DNA from: Chelonoidis abingdonii
Taxonomy: Eukaryota; Chordata; Testudines; Testudinidae
Direction: 5' to 3'
NCBI RefSeq assembly: GCF_003597395.2
Contig: NC_133777.1
Coordinates: 62,154,236 to 62,218,235, forward strand
Length of the DNA stretch: 64,000 bases
Shown: positions 12,227-24,515 of the stretch, one piece after another
Layout: each line of letters begins with the position of its first letter
Position numbering within the stretch: the stretch's first letter is position 1
The notes under the pieces: model-generated
The model's database searches: none
Seen by the model: only the letters and a program-made list of their open reading frames with translations
What the model was told of the DNA's origin: nothing
Program-made: the position numbers and the translations under genes

Positions 12227-12599
12227 AAAGAACAGGAGTACCTGTGGCACCTTAGAGACTAGCAAATTTATTTGAGCATAAGCTTTCATGGGCTACAGCC
12301 CACTTCTTTGGATGCATGGAATGGAACATATATTGAGGATATATATACAGAAATCATGAAAAGGTGAGTGTTGCCTTACCAGTTAATTGGCCTCTTAGAG
12401 TTGGTAAGGCAACTTCCACCTTTTCATGCTCTCTGTATGTGTATATATATCTCCTCAATATATGTTCCATTCCATGCATCCGAAGAAGTGGGCTGTAGCC
12501 CACGAAAGCTTATGCTCAAATAAATTTGTTAGTCTCTAAGGTGCCACAAGTACTCCTGTTCTTTTTGCGGATACGGACTAACACGGCTATACTCTGAAA
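12227..12599. mobile_element. Snap-back (Penelope-like?) retroelement fragment with 12-bp TSD
   Basis: Two inverted arms flank a centre of about 130 bp. The left arm (aaagaacaggagtacctgtg.. to about 12320) is the reverse complement of the right arm (about 12465-12565, ..cacaagtactcctgttcttt). The right side continues into ttgcggatacggactaacac and ends ctctgaaa. The 12-bp flanks TCTCCATAGTTA (12215-12226 and 12600-12611) are identical, so the whole inverted structure integrated as one unit. A TSD of that length suits target-primed retrotransposition rather than a cut-and-paste MITE. The arms contain GTGGGCTGTAGCCCAC followed by GAAA, a hammerhead-like stem. The link to Penelope elements is inference. 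Confidence 0.75.
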
Positions 12600-13297
12600 T
12601 CTCCATAGTTAGAATCTCAAGCTTGCTTTTATATTGTAAGCCTGCTTTTCCTTCATCTGAAAATACTCAAAGAAAGGAAATTTCCATTTCACTTACTAAA
12701 TATATGATAGCATGGGTCAGTTCTTTGCTGGAATTTGAGTTAAGTGTAACAAGCTTCTTTTGAAATATGAGACTTTATTAAAAATAGCTAAGCATATTTT
12801 GAATATTCTCCTAAAACTTTTTTGCCTTGTATTAGCTTAAGCATGACTTATCCTAGAAACATCAAGAAAGACTTATTTGAATGATCTTGGTGAAAGCTAG
12901 TGTACAATATCAGTTCTGAAATGAGGAAAGATTTATTTGGGCACTGGCAAACTGACTGAAAAAAGCAAAATGTTTGCAGAAACCTCTTCAAAAAGAAGAC
13001 ACCAAGTTTCACAGAGCTCTAGTAGACACTATGAACTAACTCTTTATAAATAAAATGTATCCATTAGATTTAGGGTTAGGGGACATATAATTATATATAG
13101 TACATGATATATATATCTTGCACTGCTATGTCTGTGCATAAAATGAAAACAAATTATGACAAATGATTCTGTTTCAGATATGTTGCTGAACATTACAAAA
13201 TTTAAAAATATATACTGCAAGACCATTTGAAATTTCATGTGTGTTGTTTATGTGTATTTTACTGTGGGCTCATAAAGAACATTTTGTATATTTTCAG

Positions 13298-13380
13298 ATA
13301 AAAGTGGATTCCATTTCCCTGATTCTGGGAATGTTTCACTGGTGAAACTCATTTCATGCTGGAGAGACCAATCTGTGAAG
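13298..13380 (+). CDS. WDR72: WDR72 exon (83 bp)
   Basis: The acceptor is gtatattttcag and the donor AAG|GTAGGA. The single T carried from the preceding exon plus AT forms a tyrosine codon. The frame then reads KSGFHFPDSGNVSLVKLI followed by SCWRDQSVK and ends in phase 0. The block (V/I)SCWRDQSV is a hallmark of the WDR7/WDR72 family, directly before the segment that leads into an alpha-helical 'EAIQAVLLAEVQ'-like stretch. That next stretch is found at 24516, confirming order and strand. Confidence 0.88.
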
Positions 13381-13859
13381 GTAGGAAATAGTGCACACTG
13401 ACTGTAATAATGTCATTTTTAAAGTGATGTTCACTGCTATTTAGCGTGAATGTTGATATCATGATGTAACATGATAAATGTAGACTTTGGGGATCACGTA
13501 CATTTTGCCATTTAGATGTTCTGTAGAGAGAGAATTTACATGTTAAACTGGAGTGTATATTTATTATGAAATTATTTTGGTTTTTAGTGTGTGTGGTTGG
13601 AGATGGCAAAGTAGACATTATAGTACCTAATCTAGGTGATATTGAGTAACAGGAATCATTTTCAAATGCACAGGGCTTGTATGTCTGATCTGGTGAATGT
13701 TGCTCATTTGACAAAAAGGTTGTGAGTTCTAGCCAATAATCTTTACTTTTTAAGTTATCTTTAAAAAAAAAAAAAAAAAAGGCTGTTTTATGTTCCTAAG
13801 GAAGCTCAGTTTCATATGTGCTGTAGAAGAAATTGATATGGCCTCCTTAAAAGAATGTG

Positions 13860-14960
13860 TGGTCAGGGCTCCATACCAGTATGATCCCCCCAAGACCAGG
13901 CCCAAAAAGGGAGCAAGTTCCAGCTTCTCAAGGCAATTTAACTTGCACCTTTGCCTGTGCTGATCTTGGTGCCCTGGTAGGCAGGTTAATGCTCCGTGGG
14001 AGACTCTAGGTATCTGTGGGATGTCCTGGTGATTACTGTAGCATAAGACTTATTTGTCATGTCCGTCAGAGGATAGGTGGCCCCTCTGAAGAGGTCAAGG
14101 GCTTGGCCTACCTCTGGAAAGCTTCACAAGGGGAAATGAGGCAACTCAGGAAGGGATCACTGGGAACTAATTAACTAAGTAGCTGGGAGGCAGATAATTA
14201 GATAGGGAATAATATCTAATAATATCTTGGGCATAATAAAAGGAACCTAATCCCAATGGCTAGAGAACAGAGATTCCTGGGAAGAGGAACTGTCCCTAGA
14301 ATGTAGAAAAAGGAAGTTCCTAAAGGGAGGCCTTCTCGGGGGGACCTGGTAAAGGGGCTCACCAGGAAAGGAAACCAAAGTAGAATACTCCTAGGTGGCA
14401 GAGACTCCAAAGTGGAAGATCTATGAATGCCAGGCCTCAGTGAAGCCTGGTCCCTGTGGAAGGAGTTCACCAGGTAGCAACAGAAGCTCAGATCAGGGGA
14501 ATTACACCTCTACTCCATTATAACGCTGTCCTCAGGAGCCAAAAAACCTACCGTGGTATAGGTGAAACTGTGTTATATCGAACTTGCTTTGATCCCCCCG
14601 GAGTGTGCAGCCCCGCCTCCCCGGAGCACTGCTTTACCGCGTGCTATCTGAATTCATGTTATATCAGGTTCCATTATATTGGGGTAGAGATGTATGTGCT
14701 TTTCCAAGAAAGGGTTGTTGTGGTTTGACCTCTGTAGGGACCTTAATCCAAGAGGAGAGATCCTACCTCAGCTGAAGACAAGAGGCCCTGGATCTGGAAG
14801 ATGGTCCCAGACCAAGAGGGCCTGTTTAATAAGGGGCCTGGATATAAGTGGGGTTCATGGACTAAAGTTAATTCAGCCCCTTCCTCTCCGGCTAGAGATG
14901 CTGGGATGGCAGCCTAGTTGTACAACATTCCACCTTTGGATTAAATGAATGGAACCCCTG
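13860..14960. repeat. Unclassified older repeat, possibly LTR-derived, interrupted by a MITE
   Basis: Purine-rich, moderately GC-rich sequence unlike the flanking intron, with aataaaagga at about 14234-14243 and multiple ggacct/aggaag motifs. It is split by the MITE at 14505-14692 and abuts a CR1 at its right end. Its composition resembles LTR or leader sequence, but I see neither a TG..CA pair nor a primer site. Family unknown. Confidence 0.3.
14505..14692. mobile_element. Tigger/mariner-like MITE (188 bp) at a TA target
   Basis: The left terminus CACCTCTACTCCATTATAAC and right terminus TTATATTGGGGTAGAGATG are imperfect inverted repeats, flanked by TA on both sides (14503-14504, 14693-14694). 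The interior repeats 'gttatatcgaac' and 'gttatatcagg' motifs and has a GC-rich centre. This matches the look of Tigger-type (Tc1/mariner superfamily) non-autonomous elements. No transposase is present. Confidence 0.75.
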
Positions 14961-14967
14961 AAGGGGC

Positions 14968-15845
14968 ACCATAGAGAGTGCACTTATAAAGTTTGCTAAT
15001 GATGCCAAGCTAGGAGGGGTTGTAAGCCCTTTGGAGGACAGGATTAGAATTCAAAATGATCTAGACAAACTGGAGAAATGTTCTGAATTAAACAGGATTA
15101 AATTCAGTGAGGACAAATGCAAAGCACTACACATAAATTAAAAATGGGAAATGATTGCATGGGAAGGGGTACTGCAGAAAAGAGCCCGGGGGTTATAGTG
15201 TATCACAAACTAAATATGAGTCAACAATGGAATATTGTTGAAGAAAGTCAAACATCATTCTGGGATGTGTTAGAGGAGTGTTGTAAGCAGGACAAAAGAC
15301 GTAATTCTTCTACATTATTCAGCACTAGTAAGGCCTCAGCTGGAGTACTATGTCCAGTTCTGGGCACCACACTTTGGGAAAGATGTGAACAAATTAGCAA
15401 AAGTCCAGAGGAGAGCAACAAAAATGATTAAAGGTCTAGAAAACATGACCTACGCTGAAAGATTGAAAAAAATTGTGTGTGTTTAGTCTGGAAATGAGAA
15501 AACTAAAGGGGGATATAACTGTCTTCAAGTACACAAAAGGTAGTTATAAAGAGGAGATTGACAAATTGTTCTTCTTAACCACTGAGGATAGGACAAGAGG
15601 TAATGGGCTTAAATTGCAGCAAGGGAGATTTAGGTTAGACATTAGGAAAAACTTCCTAACTATAAGGGTAGTTAAGAACTGGAACAAATTACCTAGGGAG
15701 GTTGTGGAGTCTCCCTCACTGGAGGTTTTTAAGAGCAGGGTAGACAAACACCTGTCAGGGATGGTCTAGATAATATTTAGTCCTGCTTCAGTCCAGGGTA
15801 CTGAACTAGAAGACCACTGGAGGTCCCTTCCAGTCCTATGATTAT
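14968..15845 (+). mobile_element. CR1 LINE, 5'-truncated, plus strand
   Basis: The copy begins inside the reverse transcriptase region (the aaagtttgctaatgatgcc segment corresponds to the KFADDTKLG block) and runs through the 3' end of ORF2 to ccttccagtcctatgatta. It is collinear with the copy at 26150-27352. Frameshifts and small deletions break the coding frame. CR1 elements lack a poly(A) tail and are typically 5'-truncated, as seen here. Confidence 0.88.
15473..15769 (+). pseudogene. CR1 ORF2 C-terminal remnant
   Basis: An open stretch of about 98 codons encodes the C-terminal end of the CR1 reverse transcriptase protein. Recognisable parts are 'GDITVFKYTKGSYKEE', 'RTRGNGLKLQQGRFRLDIRK' and 'VVKNWNKLPREVVESPSLE', ending 'KSRVDKHLSGMV'. 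It lacks the endonuclease and the RT catalytic centre, so it is a dead fragment. A parallel fragment occurs at 26977-27270. Confidence 0.85.
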
Positions 15846-16311
15846 TAATAATTATCAATATGTGTTATTAATATCATTACCCATAACTGGAAAAGGAAAT
15901 TTTGTCTCTTGCAGAATGAAAAAAATGAAATAGGAAAAAGCAAATAATTCTTATATTAAAAAATACTAGTTGCCAGTGTTCTCAGATTGGCTCAACACAT
16001 AGCAAGGCATATATTATGGTCAGTTCATTCCACTCTTTGGGGCGCTGCAGCCACTCAGCTATGCTTCAGGCAAAATTGCTTGTCACACAAACCATCTTGC
16101 ATGCATATCAGTCCAAAATATTTGTTTAAGTTAGCATCCATCTTCCTTTGACAATATGAGCTTTTAACCACCTACGACCCAGAGTCATTTACATCTGCAT
16201 CTCTCCTCCACACCATTAAGTTCAATTCAGGAGCCTAAAGAATCTTCTTATGAGGCTATAGAAATACACTCTTCATCACATGGAGTTTTTAGATCAAGAG
16301 TGGTATCTTTC

Positions 16312-16470
16312 TAGATGATTTACTCCATCTAGTTCAACCACAAGTTATTTGGCTGGATGCAGGAACCAATAGGAGAAATTCCCTGGTCTGTGTTATGCAG
16401 GGGTTAATATTAGCTGATCATAATGGTCCCTTCTGGCCTTAAAGTCTATGGAATCTATGAAATATACATA
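16312..16470 (+). mobile_element. CR1-type 3' end fragment, plus strand
   Basis: The segment reads ..agttatttggctggatgcag.., ..tgtgttatgcaggggtta.., ..gatcataatggtcccttctg.. and gccttaaagtctatggaatctatga. This is the typical 3' tail of a different CR1 subfamily from the copy at 15 kb, ending in the ATCTATGA repeat. The rest of the element is missing. Confidence 0.75.
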
Positions 16471-19400
16471 AGTGACATTGGAATTATTAAATCCCACTAG
16501 GGGAAACTGAGGTAGAGATGTAATTGCGCTGCTGCACTGAGCCGCCAGGGGTGAGGGCCCCCCCCCCCATCACAATGTCATACTGACAATAGATACACAG
16601 TGGATCCTGTGTTGTGATCTGGGTCATTTGATGTTCAGGGGCATGAGCTTGAGGATTGCGACATTGCATCCACAAGAGAGTTGGCTCTGAAGGAGTCCAG
16701 TATCTGTTATAAACTTATTCCTTGTCTGTTTTACTCTGTTGCTGAATTTCTTATAGTAGTATGTAGCCATATACTACATTTCAAATGGCATGTGTATCAG
16801 TGAGGAGAATACCACTTTACAGCTGAGAAGCATTCATGGTACAGTAGAAATAATACTCTGTACCACACTGTTAGCCATAATAGATAGTAGTGGTGTCTGC
16901 AAACATTCACATCCAAGTTGAGTTCATCACTTCCTCTTGTACACTCCTGATTTACCTCACTTATTAAGGATTATTAATTCTCTTTCTCTGTCCTATTATC
17001 TTCCACATTATTAGTTCAACTTTCCCCCACAAACATTTTTCCCCAAAGCCAAGGTTTTTCTCTCTTTGGAATCCTTTTAATGAAAAGTCAAATATAGGAG
17101 GTCAGTGTCAGTAGCTGCAGTTGTCAGGTGAGAGCCACATAATAGCACTCTCACCTGCTCAGCCTCTGAAACGTTTTGATCTCTTGCATTTGTGGATTGG
17201 AAGACAGATATCCAGGAAGCTTCTGGTTGCGTTTGGTCCCTCCATTTGTACTTTCCCACTAATAAGAGTGGAAGCTGTATTAAAACCATAATTGATCATA
17301 GAAACATGGACACATACGAGTGGATTTAGCATCCTAACATCCAAAAAATTTCTTCTGGTAGCCTGCCTACTTCAGCAAGACAATCAGACTTCTGTATCAT
17401 TATTGAGGCAGAGGTCCCTGTTCAGCCATTTGCAGCAGGTTCCCTTAGTTCTCAGATATGCCAAGAGGCCTTTGTGGCAGCTGCAGCTGTGTTTGTAAGC
17501 AAGTACTGTGTCAGTCAGCACAAAACATTTTGGCCAGGATGCAGAAGTTAGAGGCACCCACTAAATGTGACTGAGCATTGACAAAGACACCTCATAAGAG
17601 GTGCTGCAACTGTGGGCAAAAAACTTCAGATCTGAAGACTGGTTTGGGACAAATCTGTCAGAGTGACTAGCTGCCTGCACAGCCCATGCCTCAGATCTCC
17701 CTTTATTAATGTATTGGCCATAAGCCTATGCTTCCTAAAATAAAGGAGTTAACAGAGCCAGCCTACCAGCAATAAAGCATGAATGGGAGTTGGTTTAATA
17801 GCTGTGACATAAGGCCCCTATTGTACATGTCACGAATGATTTTAGATGTTACAGTATTCACAGCAGTTTGGCTACACACAGAGAGGAATTTGAAGAGCAA
17901 GGCTTGCTTAATGCTGTGGTCACATGGTGACAAAATTCAAGCAGAGTTGATGTTTTCAGAGTCCATTGTACATGACAAGAATTACGGCTTTACTTTTTTA
18001 TTTTTAAAATGTTTATTTAATTTGAGAAAGGTTTTCTTTTTACACTAATATTGCATAGGTACATGCCTTTCTATCTCACATCATTTTAAAGGAAAATTTA
18101 TTTGATCTTTTTATACCACTCCGCTCATTGCTCTTTCAAATAAAATGTAACACCCTCTTGCCACATCGTCCTAACATATATATTCCTTCATTCTTCTCAT
18201 GTACTGGACTATCTGCTCTATAGCATTTAATATAGGAAATAAATGCTACTCTTGTCTGCTAATACTTCATACTAAAAGTAATTTATTTCCTTCTTTATCT
18301 GCGCAATGAGTATTGGGTTGTATTTTTATTTAATACATTAATTTATATAGCAGTTGTTATGCAAGATCTAGTTACAAATGCGAACAATAAAACCCAACAT
18401 TCCAAAGGACAGTTCCCTCCCCCAGGTCAGTCAGTCCATAGTGCAGTCAAACTATGTTTTTCCTGTTGCTGACTGTTAGCAGGAAGAAAGATATATTCAA
18501 GGATTTCCCTTGAGAATCCTTCTTATTAAAAAAAAAATTGTCTCTCTATTCTCCCTGGCTCCTTAGCTTTGAAATGTTAAATGCTCAAATCTCTCCTCCC
18601 CATTCCTTCATTTGGAATTTCAAATACCCTCCTTGAGTCATTTCATATAGAAAAATGAAGTTCTCCCTACTACCTAGTTCTCCCTGTCCTGTTCCCAGGT
18701 CTTTCAAAATCTTTTTGTGTGACATTAGTCCTTATGAAAGATGCCGGACTGACATCCCTGGAGGTTTTATCTATCCTTTATCTAGTCAATAAACAGTTAC
18801 ACCATCGACAAGCTTCCCCACACTACTCCTCAATTTCTGACATGGAGGGACCTTACAGTTATTGGAAAGAGGATACCTCAGTCTTTGTATCCCCCTTCCC
18901 ATGCAATTCTTGGTCTCTCTGCCAAGACTGCCATTTAGTGTAACTGTGGTAGTGCCTAATACATGATATTATTGTTAGTCAGCGGTCCCATTCACGTTGC
19001 GTGAAGTGCACATACATAAAGTTTTGCAGTATTGGAGCCAAAATAAGTACATGTAGGCATTGGTCATGTTGCATGTAGCACATAGGCAGACTCCTGTGCT
19101 TGCGTGGAGTCCCACTGAAGTGAGCAGAGCTCTCTGTGGGTTCAGCAGGCCACTTGCACACTACACATTGCAGGAGCAGGGCCTTGATGTGTTTACCTGT
19201 CTACCAGGAAATGGACAGAACTCCAGTAAACTCCCTAGCAATAAACTGACTACCTTAACATGGGCAATCCATTCCCTTTGCAATTTTAGAGTTTATTTGT
19301 AGTTATTATTTTGTTAATCATACCAATCCAAGTATCTCTTTATTTTCCTTCCTGTATTCCCAGTCGTTCTGGTCTAGCTGGATTAAGAATGCACTTTGTA

Positions 19401-20060
19401 AATTGTTGATTTGCTGCTATTTGGTGTGTCTGACATAACCAGATTTCCTATGTTTTTTAATATTTAAGCTGGTGTTAGTTATACTTGAGCAGTCTTAACT
19501 GTTATGCAATGTAATATCTGTGCGTTGGAATAAACAGGGCCTCTTATCTGGATAATAGTAATAGGAATAAAATAAATTTATATTCACACTATACTATGAC
19601 ATTTTATATGTAATCTTTCTATGTGTGTATTATATTTTTTTTAAAACAAAGGTTTTTTTGTGTTTCTAGAGCCTTTGTTATTATCATTTAGGACCTGATT
19701 TTGAAGGCCCTATAGCCCCAATGGCTAACTGTGTGCATGTTTTGGAGCACTTAGGAATTTAAGTACTGTAAAGCTATAAAATGTGCCTACAGTTATTTGG
19801 GCCTGTAAAATTGTGCCTGCAGTTATTAGCCAGAGGGTTCCCTTTGCACATAGTCCACATGCAGTCTGTTCTGCAAGATGGAGAGGTTCTAGGTAAAATC
19901 TCCCAAGCATGTTAAGAAGAACATGGGTTAGCACAGTGCAGCTTCTTGTGGCTAGTGGTTCCCACCACCCTCCTATGCCTCCATCTCCTCTCCTGTTTTA
20001 GTGAGATGGTGGTTGCCAGTGTCTCTTACTATAAAAAACACCAAACCAGACAGCGTAGAT
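16471..20060. other. Intronic stretch with no recognised gene or clear repeat
   Basis: A short C-run (16559-16567) and AT-rich single-copy-looking sequence. The longest frames (60-90 codons) have no recognisable motif and no splice logic with WDR72. I see nothing further to annotate. Confidence 0.55.
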
Positions 20061-20084
20061 ACTGCAAGCCTGCTGGGATTTATA

Positions 20085-20925
20085 GAGAGGTGCCAACCCT
20101 CCCAGATTGGCCAGGGGTCTCCTGGAATCAGAATCGATCTCCCGGTGGCTTCTGAAATCAATGCAGGAGATTTTAATATGCCACTATAAGTCCGGTTGAC
20201 AGTGCAGTGGGGCTAATGCAGGCTCCCTACCTCCCCTGGCTTCGCACGGCTCCCAGAAGCGACTGGCACATCTCTGTGACTCCTAGGCGCAGGGGCAGCG
20301 AGAAGCTCTCTGTGTGCTGCCTCCACCCTGAGCGCCAACTCCGCAGCTCCCATTGGCTGGGAACTGCAGCCAATGGGAGATGCGAGGGTGATGCCTGCAG
20401 GCAGGGGAAGCATGCAGAGCCACCTGGCCGCCCATAAGCCTAGCTGGACATGCCAGTTGCTTCAGGGAGCTGCCTGAGGTAAGCACCGCCTGGCTGGAGC
20501 CTGTGCCCCTCACCCCCACCCAAATCGTAACCCCCTGCCCCAGCCCCTCACCCTCCTTGCACCTAAACTCCCTCCCAGAGCCTGCACCTCAGACCCCCTC
20601 CTGCACCCCAGCCCTCTGTCCCAGCGCTGAGCCCTGTCCCTCACCCAAGCTCCCTCTCAGAGCCCGTATCCCCTCCTGCACCCCAACCCCCTGACCCAGG
20701 CTCAGGCTGGAGCCCTCTGCCACACTCTGAACCCCTCGGCCCCAGCCCAGAGCCCCCACCCCCTCCCACATGTCAGCGCTCTGCCTCATCCAGTGAAAGT
20801 GAGTGAGGGTGGGGGAGAGTGAGTGATGGAGGGAGTGGGGATGGAGTGTGCAGAAGTGGGGCCTTGGAGAAGGTCCAGGATAGGGGTGTTTGGGTTTGTG
20901 CGATTAGACAGTTAGCAACCCTCCT
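20085..20925. repeat. GC-rich interspersed repeat with CCAAT motifs and a strand-composition switch
   Basis: The segment starts gaggtgccaaccctcccaga and finishes near gacagttagcaaccctccta. It contains 'cccattggctgggaactgc' and 'gccaatgggagatgcgagg' (CCAAT boxes in both orientations), then a long C-rich tract (20500-20770), then a G-rich tract (20800-20880). It is an island of high GC in AT-rich intron and resembles an abundant turtle repeat. The terminal motifs are direct rather than inverted, so the class is uncertain (DNA transposon remnant or composite). The small frames inside are products of the GC bias. Confidence 0.5.
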
Positions 20926-23900
20926 ACATAGCCCCTTTGTTCCCCTCCACAGTCTTTTGGTGGCGTAGAATGAATACAGCAAATATATGGTTTCTAGAAG
21001 ACCAGCAGTTTACTTCTGTGGAGTTTGTGGCCTGACAAATCTGGAAACAGCTTCTTATGCTCTCTTTCTCTGGTCCAGTCCTAACAAAGAGAACAGTAGC
21101 CATTAGAAGTAATTGCTAAACTGTGGAAAGAGCTGTCAGTATAATTTCATATAGATGTGGTAAGCAGAATTATTACAGCTCTTCTTCACTTTTCTTGTTG
21201 AACCGTTGTGTAGTGTTGCTGTTGTAGGTCCTGATCATCAGACAGTTGCCTTCTATGCTTTGGTATCCATATTTATTGCCAAAAGCATATCACCTATGCT
21301 CTGTGAGACCTCCTTGTAGCACATTTATTTCTAATGACCATGTCACCATGAAGATATCGCCATAGGTTCCCGCCCACTATCCGATATTAAAAACAGCTAA
21401 TATTTGCAACAATGCCTACAAAAGTACAGGAACTGTCCCACTGCTAGTTCGGGCAAACACATTAGTAGTAACAGAATAGAGAAATTCATCCATCATAACA
21501 AAAATGGAGTCTAGATGGATAAGTTGTAGAAATTAGCACATAGGTAATAAAGAGATACTGGCGGAAAGCTGTGAAGAGGGTCTATTGTTAGAAACAAGTG
21601 AAGCTCTTGAAGAGAAATTTCAAATTCACTGACAAAATTAGAAGAGATATTCACGTTATTGGGAGATGTCCAGGGAATGGGCATAGCTGAAGATGTGAAA
21701 CCACATGGAGTGATGTGGAAATGTGTATTCAACAAAGTGATAGACAAGCTGCATGCAGAGATTTACAAATGCCTTCACAATATCATGTTGTGCCATTTTG
21801 CTACACTTTTTATTCCATGCTAAGATGTTAGAGGAAATTGCACATTACAAGATACTGCTTGGCCAGTGTACACAGTAGTGATTCAGGTAATGAAAATCTG
21901 ATCCAGACTTGTGACAGATTTTTAGCAGATCAGAAAAGCAGATAATTTTTAGGCTGTATGCACTGTGTCTTATCAACACAAGGAACATGTTTTTCTGCAA
22001 ACTATCCACAACTCTTTTGAGAACCTCTGTCAAATTTTTATTTTCTGCCAGAAGTAGTCATAGAACAAGGACAGCATCTCTGTGTTTGCTTCTCTTTCTT
22101 AAAGAGTCTGGATTTATTGCAGGAGCCAGCTGCAGGGTCTGGATCCAAAATACCCAAAGTTGAGGGTTGTTTAGATCTGTGGCTTTTGTTTTGGTTCCTG
22201 TCTAATCCAAACTAAAAGTTCTTTTTTTGTTGTTGTTTCTCTACAACATAAGGAATGTTCTTGCAAAATAAAATGCTTTTTAATAAATAATTGGAGCGTT
22301 TGTGTTTTGACAAAACACAAAAGAGCTGGATTCACTCCTTGTGAATTAACTCAGTTCACTCCTACACAGTGGGCTCCTGATACAGGTACATCTGTCCAGA
22401 GTAAGGATTTAGTGCAGTCAAAAAGGTGAGTGAGGCCAGCCTGGGAGTGAGTAGGGCTAGACAGTAGGGTGATGCGCTGACTCTGCATCTATTTCAATCA
22501 GTCTCCAATGGCCTAGCTCTTACTGAGCACTATCCTAAATTCATAGCTGGCCTCCTCTAAAGAGTTGTGGGTATATGTGAATGTCTCTCAGCTGTACAGT
22601 CCTGAAGTCTTAACATCCTAGTTGCCCTTCATGCAATTTCCTGCCTTGAAGAATGAACGTCTTTTTGTAATGCTTAATTCCTGTAACTTGGAAAAAAAAG
22701 ACATTCCATTCTGTAGAGGATATGGAATTTTAAAGTTTCGGTACTGTGGGCAGAGAGAGAGCACAAATCTTACCCCTGTGGACTGAGTAAAGAGACTGCT
22801 TTAAAAAATATTTTCATTCTATCATTCATCATGAATGATCCCGAAGATCCCAGATCCTGTCCCCCTTTGTGCTGCTTCCATAAATCAAAGAAGACTAACA
22901 GCTGACTGATGATTCCCTCTAGATACAGGAATTCCCAAATGATTATAGCTGGCATAGCCAGCTCTACATTATATGTTCCTGGCCCCATGAGTAATATAGT
23001 AGGCTTGTTGGGTGAATGGAAAGAGTGCCTTGAGCTTTGGCAACCTGTGGCCAGAAAAATGGTTAGAGTAGCTCTAAGGCTGCTCCATACTGCATCAGAG
23101 GTGACCTGGCCCCTTGCTATCCCCAGATTTGGGGAATTGCAATAGTGACGTAGTGCCTCCTTTCTCCCTTCCTATGATGTCTTGCACTGAGCACAGCACA
23201 GCCAGACCCAAAGATGTGTCTTTACGTGTATACCATGCAACACTGAAATGCAGCCACCTCTAGAATGCAGGGCAGCAGTCAACCAATACAAAGCTTAGTG
23301 TACTACAGTTGAAGAAAGAGACATTTTAGACAAGAACTCCTGAAAAAAAGCCCTTTTCTCATGAAAAGAGCTATGAGATTTTTAATCTCCCAGTAGAGAA
23401 GATAGAGTTTGGGGCTTAAGGTGTCATCCAAAATCATGTGGAAATTTAACACTTTAAAATATGTGAAAACATGTCAAGCCTTAAACACACAAAAGCAATT
23501 AACGGTTGTGTGTTGAATCTCAGCCAATTTATACCTTGATATTGAAACGTCTGTTTTCCATCCAGTGAGTCTCAGAGCATGGGGATATTTTTAAACCAGG
23601 CTGTGGTATCTAGGCACAAGGATGAGGGAGTACTACAAAAGCTTTAACAGAATTCCCATGCTGTACTAGATTTAATTCAAAATGTTCAGGCTTATTAATT
23701 CAAAATAGATTTTCTGTGTTTAATTCATATTGAAATGCAGCGACACCACCAAGCAAGGGCAGAAATAATCAACTGCCAGAACATACTGCTGAACTCACAT
23801 TGCAGGCCAATCGTAATTCCAGCAGATATGTAATCTTTCCTTTAGGGTAACAGAAGTTCTGTGGAGTGCTTTCTTCTCCTTCCTTTTGAAAAAGAATATA

Positions 23901-24100
23901 GCGCCAGCCTGGCTGAGGTGTAGCTGCAGGCATATGATACCAGTGCTAATAGCAAAACATAAATGCAACTTTGTGCACTGAGGATTTAAACAACTGGAAT
24001 TCTAAGAAGGCAGAGCCAAATCATGAAGTCCTTATGCAGTCATTACTCATTGCTGCCCACAGCATGTAACAAATTGGAGAATTTTCATACTAACCATACC
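20926..24100. other. Intronic stretch, no gene seen
   Basis: AT-rich sequence with only short, overlapping frames in all six readings. No RNA gene, no coding signal and no well-bounded mobile element could be recognised. Confidence 0.55.
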
Positions 24101-24104
24101 AAGT

Positions 24105-24190
24105 CTGATCCCCAGCTGGTGTAAATTTGGTGAGTGTTATTGAAGTCAATAAAGCTATGCTGATTTACACGAGCTAAAAATCTGACCCAC
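24105..24190. repeat. Imperfect palindromic repeat, TTGAAGTCAATAAAG core
   Basis: The arms 'tctgatccccagctggtgtaa' and 'ttacacgagctaaaaatctgac' flank a centre ttgaagtcaataaag. Same layout as the repeat at 11936. It lies about 330 bp upstream of a WDR72 exon. Confidence 0.5.
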
Positions 24191-24515
24191 AGTCTCTAGT
24201 GTACTAATTTATTGGAGCTTTTAGTTTATAATAAAGCTAGTGAAAATCAAAAACTCATGCTGTATGATAGTCATCATTGACAACAGATACCACCCAGCTA
24301 CTATCTAGTTAACTGTTATTTCTTAATCTAAGTATGGGAAGGAAAGTGATGGTATCTTTTTTATCACTAGGTGGCAACTATTGGCAAATGTTGACTTTCT
24401 AATGGCAACTATTATAGCTGTCTTACATTGTATTTCTAATATCTGCATTTGAAAAAAAACATGTAAATAATTAAAAATACAAATATCTTCCACTAATAAT
24501 CTGCATTCGTGACAG

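Larger units (their letters stand above)
13381..24515 (+). other. WDR72 intron of about 11 kb, repeat-rich
   Basis: This phase-0 intron separates the SCWRDQSVK exon from the IQAALLAEVQ exon. It contains an A18 tract (13763-13780), a possible LTR-like old repeat interrupted by a Tigger-like MITE, two CR1 pieces and a GC-rich repeat at 20.1-20.9 kb. From 16.5 to 20.05 kb and from 20.95 to 24.1 kb I see no gene, RNA or clear repeat. Frames there are short and overlapping. Confidence 0.75.

Noticed and set aside
20085..20925. CpG-island-like promoter at 20.1-20.9 kb
   Set aside because: The GC-rich DNA with CCAAT boxes is bounded by repeat-like ends (..gccaaccctccc and ..gcaaccctccta) and resembles a dispersed repeat rather than a gene promoter. 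No exon follows.
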